A stretch of 64,000 bases of DNA, from assembly GCA_963720775.1 (NCBI GenBank), contig CAVRGR010000002.1, positions 62,001 to 126,000 on the forward strand, given 5' to 3'. The notes below the pieces were generated by a model, which did not search any database, was not told where the DNA came from, and was given only the letters and a program-made list of their open reading frames with translations. This document shows positions 28,062 through 35,503 of this stretch, in pieces. The DNA is from JAENVT01 sp963720775. Its GTDB lineage: Bacteria; Actinomycetota; Acidimicrobiia; Acidimicrobiales; Ilumatobacteraceae. Every line of letters begins with the position of its first letter. Within the stretch, counting starts at the first letter, position 1. A program made the translations under genes and the position numbers.

Positions 28062-29033
28062 ATGTCCGTAGGAGGCAATCGGCCGCCGATGGCGTTCGAC
28101 ATGATGACCGCGCCGCAGCCTCCGCCGCGAAGGTGGAGGCTGCGGGCGCCGTCGTTCTCGCTCGCTCTTCCGTCGATCCTCTGGTACGCCGCTTTCTTCA
28201 TCTTGCCGATCGTTCTCATCGTCTGGTACTCGTTCGGCGTCAAGAACACGGCGTCGGGAACCGGCGTCCCGGTCGACATGACCCACAAGACGTTGCAGAA
28301 CTATCGCGACGCCTTCAGCCCGACGTTCTTCACGGTGTTCAAGTCGACCCTCAAGGTGTCGATCCTCGCCACAGCTCTGTGCTTCATCTTCGGCTTCCCG
28401 GTGGCGTACTTCCTCGTCTTCAAGGTCACTGAGAGGTGGAAGGCGATCATGTTGGCGCTGATCGTCATCCCGAGCTTCACGAGCTTCCTCATCCGCACCT
28501 TGGCGTGGCGCATCCCGCTGGCGGCCAACGGTGAGTTGTCGGTCTGGCTGCAGCACCGTGGACTGATCAGCGGGCCGATCAACGTGCTCGATACGAAGAC
28601 GGCCGTGCAGATCGCCATCGTCTACAACTACCTCGGTTTCATGATCCTTCCGCTGTTCGTGGCCCTGGATCGCATCGATCACCACATGCGTGAGGCCAGC
28701 AAAGACCTGGGGGCCAATCGAGTTCGCACGTTCCTGCAGGTGACCATGCCGTTGGCGGGTCCCGGCATCGCCGCGGGTGTGTTGCTCACGTTCATTCCGA
28801 TGTGCGGCGACTTCGTGACGGCGACCCTCCTCGGTGGCACGTCCGGCAACATGATCGGGGCGATGATCGATGGCGAGTTCCACGTCGCCCAGAACTGGCC
28901 CCTCGGCTCGGCCATGGCAGTGATGATGATCGGCGCAGTGTTGCTGGTGCTGTTGATCGGCCTGGTCGTCGTCTTCGGCGCGCAGTGGTTCCTGCGCCGA
29001 CGCCGCCACATCGACATTGCGGTTCCGGCATGA
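28062..29033 (+). CDS. potB: Polyamine ABC transporter permease PotB
   Basis: A 323-aa inner-membrane permease with about six hydrophobic helices; the first is SIPLWYAAFFILPIVLI-like (actual SILWYAAFFILPIVLIVW). The cytoplasmic EAA-type loop is MREASKDLGANRVRTFLQVT, which contacts the ATPase. It pairs with PotC. Its stop overlaps the potC start (ATGA). It fits the PotB/PotH family. Confidence 0.92.
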   Translation: MSVGGNRPPMAFDMMTAPQPPPRRWRLRAPSFSLALPSILWYAAFFILPIVLIVWYSFGVKNTASGTGVPVDMTHKTLQNYRDAFSPTFFTVFKSTLKVSILATALCFIFGFPVAYFLVFKVTERWKAIMLALIVIPSFTSFLIRTLAWRIPLAANGELSVWLQHRGLISGPINVLDTKTAVQIAIVYNYLGFMILPLFVALDRIDHHMREASKDLGANRVRTFLQVTMPLAGPGIAAGVLLTFIPMCGDFVTATLLGGTSGNMIGAMIDGEFHVAQNWPLGSAMAVMMIGAVLLVLLIGLVVVFGAQWFLRRRRHIDIAVPA

Positions 29034-30121
29034 CCGCCGTCGCGCCCCTGGGCATGCCGAAGACGAACCGCACGCCGCGCGACGGGGCGAAGATCATCAT
29101 GGCCGTCTGGTCGACGCTCGTGTTGACGTTCCTGTTCATCCCGATTCTGCTGGTGATCCGCCACTCGTTCAATCGCGGTGGCTCGTTGATCGTTTGGGCT
29201 CACCATTACTCCACGAAGTGGTGGGGATTGCTGTTCAACGTCCACAAGACGTGGAATGCAATCCTCGTCTTCGTTGTCATCGTCGCGGCGGTGTGGCTGA
29301 TCGCTCGCATCACACGAGTCAAGCTCGTGCGCCGCTGGGCACTGCCCCTCGGGATACTCATCGGGATCATCGTCAATGGGCTGCGCACCGAATGGTACAC
29401 AGCCCTCTTCAACGAGACCGGCCTCGGCTCTGCGTTGCGCAACTCGTTCACTGCAGCCATCGGCGGGACCGCCATCGCCGTGGTCCTGGGAGGGCTCGCG
29501 GGTGTTGGTTTGGCGCGACGCACGGGTGCGTGGGTCAAGCCCCTCATGCTTGTGCTCTTCCTCATCCTGGTGACGCCCGAGATCATGGACGCCATCGCGC
29601 TCTTGGGCTGGTTCGTTCGAATCGGTGACTTCCAGTTGGCAGGGCACCACCCATTCCCGTTCAACAACTCGGTCGGCCCGATCAACAACGGCATCCTGCG
29701 CCTATGGGTGGGTCAGTCGTTGTACACGTCGGCGGTAGTCACCCTGATCGTCAGGGCGCGCCTCGCCGGTCTCGACGAGTCGCTCGAAGAGGCCGCCGCC
29801 GATCTCGGTGCTCCGCCGGCGCGGGCATTCCGACAGATCACTCTGCCGTTGATCAGCGCAGCACTGATCGCCGGTGGGTTGCTGTCGTTCACGCTGTGCC
29901 TCGACAACACCATCATTGCCAACTCGGTGTCGACCGCCGGCTCGTCGACCTTCCCGGTGTACGTGATCGGTACTGCGAAGAGCACGACGAAGCCGTTCGT
30001 CGGCGCCGCCGCCGTGGTGCTGTTCGGCGTCACGTTGATGGCGTTGGGGTTCGTCTACTCGGTGCTGAGAAAGTCGGGCGACTCGTCGTCGAAGATCGCG
30101 TCCACGCTCGCCGGCGGCTGA
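29030..30121 (+). CDS. potC: Polyamine ABC transporter permease PotC with an extra membrane segment
   Basis: A 363-aa permease; most PotC proteins are about 260-290 aa. The EAA loop (LEEAAADLGAPPARAFRQIT) and the core helices are normal. An extra stretch of roughly 75 residues lies between the end of the first helix (LVIRHSFNRGG) and the usual TEWYTALFNETGLGSALRNS block. It carries two more hydrophobic helices (WNAILVFVVIVAAVWLIARI and ALPLGILIGIIVNGL). The start is ATG 29030, overlapping potB. The insertion is in frame and coding, not an artefact. Confidence 0.9.
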   Translation: MTAVAPLGMPKTNRTPRDGAKIIMAVWSTLVLTFLFIPILLVIRHSFNRGGSLIVWAHHYSTKWWGLLFNVHKTWNAILVFVVIVAAVWLIARITRVKLVRRWALPLGILIGIIVNGLRTEWYTALFNETGLGSALRNSFTAAIGGTAIAVVLGGLAGVGLARRTGAWVKPLMLVLFLILVTPEIMDAIALLGWFVRIGDFQLAGHHPFPFNNSVGPINNGILRLWVGQSLYTSAVVTLIVRARLAGLDESLEEAAADLGAPPARAFRQITLPLISAALIAGGLLSFTLCLDNTIIANSVSTAGSSTFPVYVIGTAKSTTKPFVGAAAVVLFGVTLMALGFVYSVLRKSGDSSSKIASTLAGG

Positions 30122-30181
30122 GCTCGACAGGAGTCGAGATCCGGACAGGGGGGAGCGGTTCAACCCGTGCGTTTGTGGTCC

Positions 30182-30202
30182 GGGGCCCCTCGACGGGGCC
30201 CC
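30182..30202 (+). terminator. Strong GC hairpin after the pot operon
   Basis: GGGGCCCC, a 5-base loop (TCGAC) and GGGGCCCC form a perfect 8-base-pair stem. It lies 60 bases after the potC stop and before the next gene. No run of T follows, so it is a hairpin of the kind common in high-GC genomes rather than a classic intrinsic terminator. Confidence 0.6.
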
Positions 30203-30295
30203 AGCCGTCAAACGCTTGGTCGAGCGTCCACGTCATGCCGAAGCTGACGAAAGACTCGCCCACGTAATTCGTGCGGCGAGCTAGCCTCACGGTGC

Positions 30296-31255
30296 ATGCC
30301 CCCAAGTACGAAGGCTCCGTCGAAGACCACTCGTGGCGCTGCTCCTCGAATCGCAATCGGTCCCGATCCCGAGGGTGGGCAACACTGGTTGAACGGAGCC
30401 ATCGTCGCCGGCGGCGGTCACATCGTTCCCGTATCCGAAGCTGACGCACTGATCTGGACGCAGCCCCGGCACGCCGACAAGCTCGAAGTCATGCTGGAGG
30501 ACAATCGGCGCATCACCTGGGTGCAGCTGCCGTATGCCGGGATCGAGCCGTTCGTGCATCTGGTGCAGGACGACCGTACGTGGACGTGCGGCAAGGGCAT
30601 CTTCGCTGAGCCCGTTGCCGAGCTCGCCCTCACACTCGCGCTTGCCGGCCTGCGCAGCCTCGGCACCTATGTGAGGTCGACGACATGGCTGGGTGAAGCG
30701 GGGCGTAACCTGATCGGCGGCAAGGTCACCATCCTCGGCGGCGGCGGCATCGCCTGCGCGTTGGTGCGCATGCTCAAGCCGTTCGACTGCCACATCACCG
30801 TCGTCCGCAACCGCATCGAAGAGATGGAAGGCGTCGACGAGGTGTTGGCGGCCGAGCGCTACGTCGATGCCCTTGCCGGCGCCGATCTCGTGGTGCTGGC
30901 CCTGCCACTCACCGCTGAAACCGAGGAGATGATCTCGCTCACCGAGTTGGAGATGATGGAGACCCATGCTTGGCTGATCAACGTCTCGCGCGGCAAGCAC
31001 ATCGTCACCGACGACCTGGTGTGGGCATTGCAGAACGGGGTCATCGGCGGGGCGGGACTTGACGTCACTCATCCCGAACCGTTGCCCGACGGTCATCCGC
31101 TGTGGTCGTTGCCGAACTGCATCATCACGCCTCACATCGGCGCCACCTTGGAGATGGAAGAACCACTGCTGTCGGGGCGGATCACGACCAACATCCGACT
31201 CTTCGCCCAGGGTCAGCCGCTCCACGGCGTCGTCTATCCCGACCTCGGGTATTGA
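30296..31255 (+). CDS. D-isomer 2-hydroxyacid dehydrogenase family protein
   Basis: A 319-aa NAD(P)-dependent dehydrogenase. The Rossmann motif is VTILGGGGIACALVRMLKPF, the catalytic Arg is in WLINVSRGKHIVTD, the Glu region is GAGLDVTHPEPLPDGHPLW and the His is in ITPHIGAT. These reduce 2-keto acids or the reverse. It is a distant member, so the exact substrate (glycerate, glyoxylate or other) is not clear. It starts at ATG 30296. Confidence 0.87.
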   Translation: MPPSTKAPSKTTRGAAPRIAIGPDPEGGQHWLNGAIVAGGGHIVPVSEADALIWTQPRHADKLEVMLEDNRRITWVQLPYAGIEPFVHLVQDDRTWTCGKGIFAEPVAELALTLALAGLRSLGTYVRSTTWLGEAGRNLIGGKVTILGGGGIACALVRMLKPFDCHITVVRNRIEEMEGVDEVLAAERYVDALAGADLVVLALPLTAETEEMISLTELEMMETHAWLINVSRGKHIVTDDLVWALQNGVIGGAGLDVTHPEPLPDGHPLWSLPNCIITPHIGATLEMEEPLLSGRITTNIRLFAQGQPLHGVVYPDLGY

Positions 31256-31258
31256 ACC

Positions 31259-31804
31259 TTGGCCGACCTCGACGCTACTGCGTTGGTCGGACTGCTCGCC
31301 GACAGCAATCGACGTCGCGTAGTGGCGGCCGTCGAACTCGGCGCTCGTCACGTCGACGACGTCGTGGTCGCCACTGGGCTCACACCTGCGCAGGTTGCGA
31401 AGGCACTGGGCAAGCTCGTCGAAACCGGGTTGGTGGTGCAAGTGTCGGAGGGTTTGAGCCTCGCGACAGATGTGTTTCAGCAAGCGGCTCGGCGGGCCAA
31501 CGCCAAGGTGCCGTCGACCGAGTTCGACGATGTTCCCGACGACGCCCGCAAGGTGCTGCGTGCATTCGTCGTCAACGGCCGGTTGCAGTCCGTGCCCGTC
31601 GCCCCGGCCAAGCGTCTGGTCGTGCTCGACTGGCTCGCTCAAGAGTTCGAACCGGGGCAGAAGTACACCGAGAAGATGGTCAACCTCATGCTCGGCAAGC
31701 GATACGCCGACACGGCTGCCCTCCGTCGCTATCTGGTCGATCAGGGCTTTCTCGATCGGGCCGATGGCCAGTACTGGCGTGCCGGCGGTACGGTCGATCG
31801 GTGA
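31259..31804 (+). CDS. DUF2087 winged-helix protein
   Basis: A 181-aa protein from a TTG start (no ATG fits). The N-terminal half is an ArsR-like winged helix (LVGLLADSNRRRVVAAVELG, TPAQVAKALGKLVETGLV). The C-terminal half is a DUF2087 domain (LVVLDWLAQEFEPGQKYTEK, RYADTAALRRYLVDQGFLDR). It is probably a transcription factor. The stop overlaps the DnaJ-domain start by GTGA. Confidence 0.8.
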   Translation: MADLDATALVGLLADSNRRRVVAAVELGARHVDDVVVATGLTPAQVAKALGKLVETGLVVQVSEGLSLATDVFQQAARRANAKVPSTEFDDVPDDARKVLRAFVVNGRLQSVPVAPAKRLVVLDWLAQEFEPGQKYTEKMVNLMLGKRYADTAALRRYLVDQGFLDRADGQYWRAGGTVDR

Positions 31805-32364
31805 ACCACTACGAGGTGCTCGGCGTCACCAGAACTGCGACTCCGGCGCAACTACGGTCTGCGTTCCGCCGCCTGGCGCGGGCACACCATCCCGACACCA
31901 GTGCGACCGGCTCCGCCGACGCGCTGGCACCGATCAATGAGGCGTGGCGTGTGTTGGGCGACCCGCAACTGCGCCGCGCCTACGACCGTTCGCTCGATGC
32001 CGAACCTTCCGCCGGCAGTGCCGCCGACTGGGCGCCGGGCACACCCGTCACCGTTGCGCCGCTGCCTCCATCGAACTTCCCGTGGCGGTTCCTGCTCGGC
32101 CTCGCGGTTGTCGGCATCGCCATCGTCCTGCTCGGAGTGTTCACCTACACGCCATCGAAACAGGGGCCGCCCGACAACGTGTTGGAGCCAGGATCTTGCG
32201 TGGTGATCGACGACACCCTCTCCGCCGCCGAGGTCAACTGCGACGCCGACCACGATGGCGTCGTGGAAAGTCTCATCGGGCCCGGTGTCGAGTGCACGCC
32301 GCCGATGCGCCCGTACCGCGACCAGCAAGGGCTCGGCATGGTGTGCATCCGCTTCGATGTTTGA
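31801..32364 (+). CDS. J-domain membrane protein
   Basis: A 187-aa protein starting at GTG 31801. Residues 1-65 are a J domain (NHYEVLGVTRTATPAQLRSA; HPD motif in ARAHHPDTSA), which would stimulate an Hsp70. After a Pro-rich linker there is one transmembrane helix (FLLGLAVVGIAIVLLGVF, near residue 100). A small C-terminal domain with three cysteines follows (CVVIDD, EVNCDADHD, VECTPP), probably outside the membrane. It is thus a membrane-bound J protein. Partner unknown. Confidence 0.8.
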   Translation: MNHYEVLGVTRTATPAQLRSAFRRLARAHHPDTSATGSADALAPINEAWRVLGDPQLRRAYDRSLDAEPSAGSAADWAPGTPVTVAPLPPSNFPWRFLLGLAVVGIAIVLLGVFTYTPSKQGPPDNVLEPGSCVVIDDTLSAAEVNCDADHDGVVESLIGPGVECTPPMRPYRDQQGLGMVCIRFDV

Positions 32365-32411
32365 ACCCCGTGGATGGGCCGGCCTTCACTGCTACTCTGG
32401 TCGAACCGTCA

Positions 32412-32484
32412 GGGCGTTTAGCTCAGTTGGAAGAGCGCCACGTTCACACCGTGGAGGTCGGGGGATCGAGGCCCCCAACGCCCA
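32412..32484 (+). tRNA. tRNA-Val, anticodon CAC
   Basis: A 73-base cloverleaf: acceptor GGGCGTT/AACGCCC, D arm GCTC..GAGC, anticodon stem CCACG/CGTGG with loop TTCACAC, T arm GGGGG..CCCCC, discriminator A. The anticodon CAC (32445-32447) reads GUG. No CCA is encoded. Its 3' part is the insertion site of the following island and is repeated at 42144. Confidence 0.93.
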
Positions 32485-32485
32485 C
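32439..32485. other. attL-like end of genomic island (3' part of tRNA-Val)
   Basis: The 47 bases from the anticodon stem to one base beyond the tRNA end are repeated perfectly at 42144-42190. This is the classic footprint of a tyrosine-recombinase island using a tRNA 3' end, where the left copy keeps the tRNA whole. The two copies are 9705 bases apart. Confidence 0.9.
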
Positions 32486-32704
32486 ATGGGAAAGAGAGGA
32501 AATGGTTTATGTTGTGTGGAGAAGATAGTGAAAGGGATTGGAAGATGAGGATATGTAAGAAAGGTAAATGATTGGGGGTGTGAGTAGAAGAGAGAGATGT
32601 TGTGAGAGGTTTAGATTGGGTATAGAGAGTGAGGAATAGAGTGAAGAGTGCAAGTGTTGAGGAAATGTGGTGAGTGGTTAGATATGTTTGTTGTGTTGGT
32701 GGTG
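32486..32704. other. C-depleted stretch at the left border of the island
   Basis: These 219 bases contain a single C (at 32651), and the first 165 contain none, while the rest of the window is rich in C. No open frame with coding character exists in it. It begins directly after the tRNA repeat. The bases 32705-32966 that follow are ordinary in composition and hold no clear gene, though a minus-strand reading ending at 32730 (AGFQHVPSGDYHLFFERA) might be the tail of a lost gene. Confidence 0.75.
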
Positions 32705-32966
32705 TACAATGTTGGCTCCCATGGAATGCCTAGTCATCCGAAGCGAAGATCGCTCGCTCAAAGAACAGGTGGTAGTCGCCGCTGGGAACATGCTGGAAGC
32801 CAGCACGAGCAAGTCGCTGCGGCGTCGAGGCCAGCGCTGGCATGATGGGTAGGCGGTGTTGCCAGTCCAGGGCCACACCATTCGCTGCGTGGGCAGAAGC
32901 TAACTTCGGTGGGCGCCCAGCGTGAGGCGGCGGGCTGCTATGTTTGGCGGCGAAGAGGAGGTCCTG

Positions 32967-33218
32967 ATGGAAGGCCGTCTCGGCGTGGCCGAGGCCATTG
33001 CCTCGTTGCGATCGGAGCTCTACATGGCGATGCGCGACGCTGCCGGCCAGCTCGTGCAGTTCAAAGTCGGCGCCGTCGACTGGAGTTCCAGGTGGAGGTG
33101 GGCTGTGAGGGGGCGCCACGGCAAGGTGCGCTTTTGGATCATCGAGGCTGGTGCGGACGGCAAGGTGAGTTCGACTCCACGCAGACCTGAAGATCGACTC
33201 GAACGTTGGACGCGGTGA
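32967..33218 (+). pseudogene. Trypco2-family protein (disrupted)
   Basis: It begins at ATG 32967 with a strong GAGGAGG ribosome-binding site and reads MEGRLGVAEAIASLRSELYM, then VRFWIIEAGADGKVSS. These are hallmarks of the trypsin-co-occurring domain 2 (Trypco2), a roughly 90-aa domain encoded beside trypsin-like and CHAT effectors. Between them the expected beta-strand text (LEFQVEVGCEGA) appears one frame over at about 33079-33110, so a compensating pair of indels is present. The expected tail (DSTQT, then KIDSNVGRGDKK) also lies in another frame. The start of the island's conflict operon. Confidence 0.65.
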
Positions 33219-33315
33219 CAAGAAGCAACTGCTGACGCTGAGGTCGAACGAGGGGCTCGGCGCCGGAGAGCGTCGTCCCGGACCTCGGCTGCCACGGCTG
33301 AGCGTAGGACACGAC

Positions 33316-34025
33316 GTGGCGCTTCCCGAGTGGGTGCTGAAGGGACTGGGGGACTGCTCAAGGACTGCACGGCGCGAATCACCAGGCCGATGGATCTCTA
33401 CCGCTGGCGCCGGCTTCTTCGTCAGCGAGACGCTCGTCGTCACCAACGCCACGTCGTCGGCGAGCACGAGGAGGGCCGAACTCGCTAAGTACTCGTGCAG
33501 CGTACGGCAGTACCCTCGGTTGGGCGCGGTCTTGCGCTGTCGGCCGTCGACCAGCTCGACATCGCTCTAGTTCAGGTCGCCGCGTACTTTCGACGCCAGC
33601 GGTAGTGCTCCACAGATCCTCGACGTGAGGGTACCTTTTTGCGGGGTATCCACAAGAGGACTTGTACACCGACTCAAGGCGGGGCTCGAGGTCGCCGACG
33701 CCGAGGGCTGTCGCGGGACGACATCCAGACCAGCGGCCCCAACTGCTGCGCCTCACCGACGTGCAGATCAAGCGGGCTTCTCGGGTGGGCTGGTGCTCAG
33801 CGCGACGACGGCGCCGTCGTCGCTGTGACGTTTATACCGAAGATGAGGACGACGACTCGGTGGTGGGGCGCTCCCATCGAGCGGGCCGTCGACGCCTTCC
33901 CTCAGCTCCGCCGCCTCGCCGCCGAACCAGCGGCGCTGCCGGCGGTGGCGGGAAATCCTGGAGCGCCCCGCTGGGAGGGGCTCGGGCTCGTGTGGGACGC
34001 GAACGAGCAGGTGGACATCTACTGA
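33316..34025 (+). pseudogene. Trypsin-like serine protease domain (frameshifted)
   Basis: Pieces of a trypsin-fold peptidase in shifting frames. GAGFFVSETLVVTNA is followed, after one missing base at about 33450, by HVVGEHEEG, giving the catalytic His. LDIALVQV at about 33555 gives the Asp. GFSGGLVLS, with the Ser codon at 33781, gives the nucleophile. The end DGAVVAVTFIPKM through RWEGLGLVWDANEQVDIY closes the domain in a third frame at 34025. All three catalytic residues survive. It lies between the trypco2 and CHAT pieces, the usual order for such loci. Confidence 0.6.
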
Positions 34026-34104
34026 GCGGTAACGTAGCTGCTGGCGCATCGGCGTGGGACCGACGACGCCGGTCCCGAGCGGACGTCAGGGACTTGGAGA
34101 CGAC

Positions 34105-35201
34105 ATGAGCGAGGTGCTTGTGCGTTGGGCCGGAGCTCCGGTCGCTGTGACGAGTCCGAAGTGCGCTTGCTCGGGCGGTTGCTCTCGGCCGCCATCTCCC
34201 GCCCCGGTCGCCGAGCGGCTGCCACGCCGGCTGACGTGACAGTGACCCGGTGCTCATCCGTCTGCACGTGGACCGGCGGTACTCCTTGCTGACCTGCCTG
34301 GGAGTTCACCACGATCCGGCCGACCCGATCGTTTGGCTGCCACGACGGCTACGCCTTCGTGCGTGTGAACCGGACGCGGATGTGGGGTGCCGCCGGCTGG
34401 AGGTGCGGCCCAGGGCGAGCAGGTGCGGGTGCTCACCATCGTCGTGCAGCCGACAACACCACGGGTCGGCTCTCCGTCATCGACACCCGCGTATGCTATC
34501 CTGGTGGCTGTGTGTCGACGACATCGCTGCCGACTGCGTCAACATCGGCGGGCCGAAGACCGTCGATGGCGCAGGAGTGTTTGCTCATGAGACGCTGAGC
34601 AACCAACGCTGTCGCAGCTCATTACGCATGCGCAGCGTGGCACGTTGACATCGTGCACTACGTGGGTTTCGGCTACAGGAGCTGACGGATGCTGGTAGCT
34701 GTTCCGGTCTCGACGCTCGATGCTCGCCTGCTCGGCGGGGTCGGGAGGTGTTGGCGACTCCGGTATCACAAGGCGAAGGACGTCCTGAAGGCGATCGGTG
34801 ACCTCGGCTCAGTCTGTAGTCTTCGCAGTTCGGCACGCCGTCGCTCGACCAGCCGTATGAGAAGATGGGGAAAGGCAGCGAGCCATCGGGCCGTCGCTGC
34901 TCGGTGCCGCCGCCACCTCGAGGTCGATGCCATGGTGTGCACCGGCCTCTGCATCCGATCCAGTGCGACGCTTCAACAGGTGCTCTACACCCGGCTGGCG
35001 GCCGGCCAGACCGTGGAGCAGGCGGTACAGTTGGCTCGGCAGGCGCTCCTAACCGACAGCCCCATCGACTTCGCTGGCTTCGGTTGGTTCATGGCGACAA
35101 CTGGAAACAGCACGCGAGCGTGCTACTTCGACAGTCCGAGCCGCTCCCGCCAGCAGGGCCAAAGCGGGCCGGCTGGTGGCTCAGGCCGGGAGCGGGCTTG
35201 A
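34105..35201 (+). pseudogene. CHAT-domain (caspase-like) protein remnant
   Basis: It starts MSEVLVRWAGA at ATG 34105 with GGAG upstream and soon shifts frame (DESEVRLLGRLLSAA in another frame). DIVHYVGFGYRS at about 34650-34680 resembles the CHAT strand with the catalytic His. The C-terminal end (VLYTRLAAGQTVEQAVQLAR, then FAGFGWFMATTG) is typical of CHAT domains. At least three frame changes are needed. CHAT proteases act as cell-death or toxin-processing effectors in conflict systems. The catalytic Cys is not placed with certainty. Confidence 0.5.
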
Positions 35202-35503
35202 TGGTCGGCCTCCCCGCGCCTGAAGCGAGTAGTCGCGGGACTCGACGAGCGCCTGCGCGCCGAGCACCACATCGACTCGGGCTGGCTGGTTTCGCCGACG
35301 AGATCGCGATACCTCACGCCACAGCGAGGGCTGGGAGAGGCTCGCATGTTACTGGTGAAGCGGGCGGCCGACCTCCAGTCCTGTGATCGCCGACGTGTCG
35401 ACAACCATTCAGCGGCTCGGCGACTCGAACATGTGGTGCGGTTCACCGAGCTCGGCTGGCCGGCCGACGCGATGAGCTGGTCGCGGAGTGCGGGGTCGAC
35501 GCC

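Noticed and set aside
32730..33467. 245-codon minus-strand frame at the island's left side
   Set aside because: It is antisense to the trypco2 piece; only its last 40 codons look protein-like, too little to call a gene.
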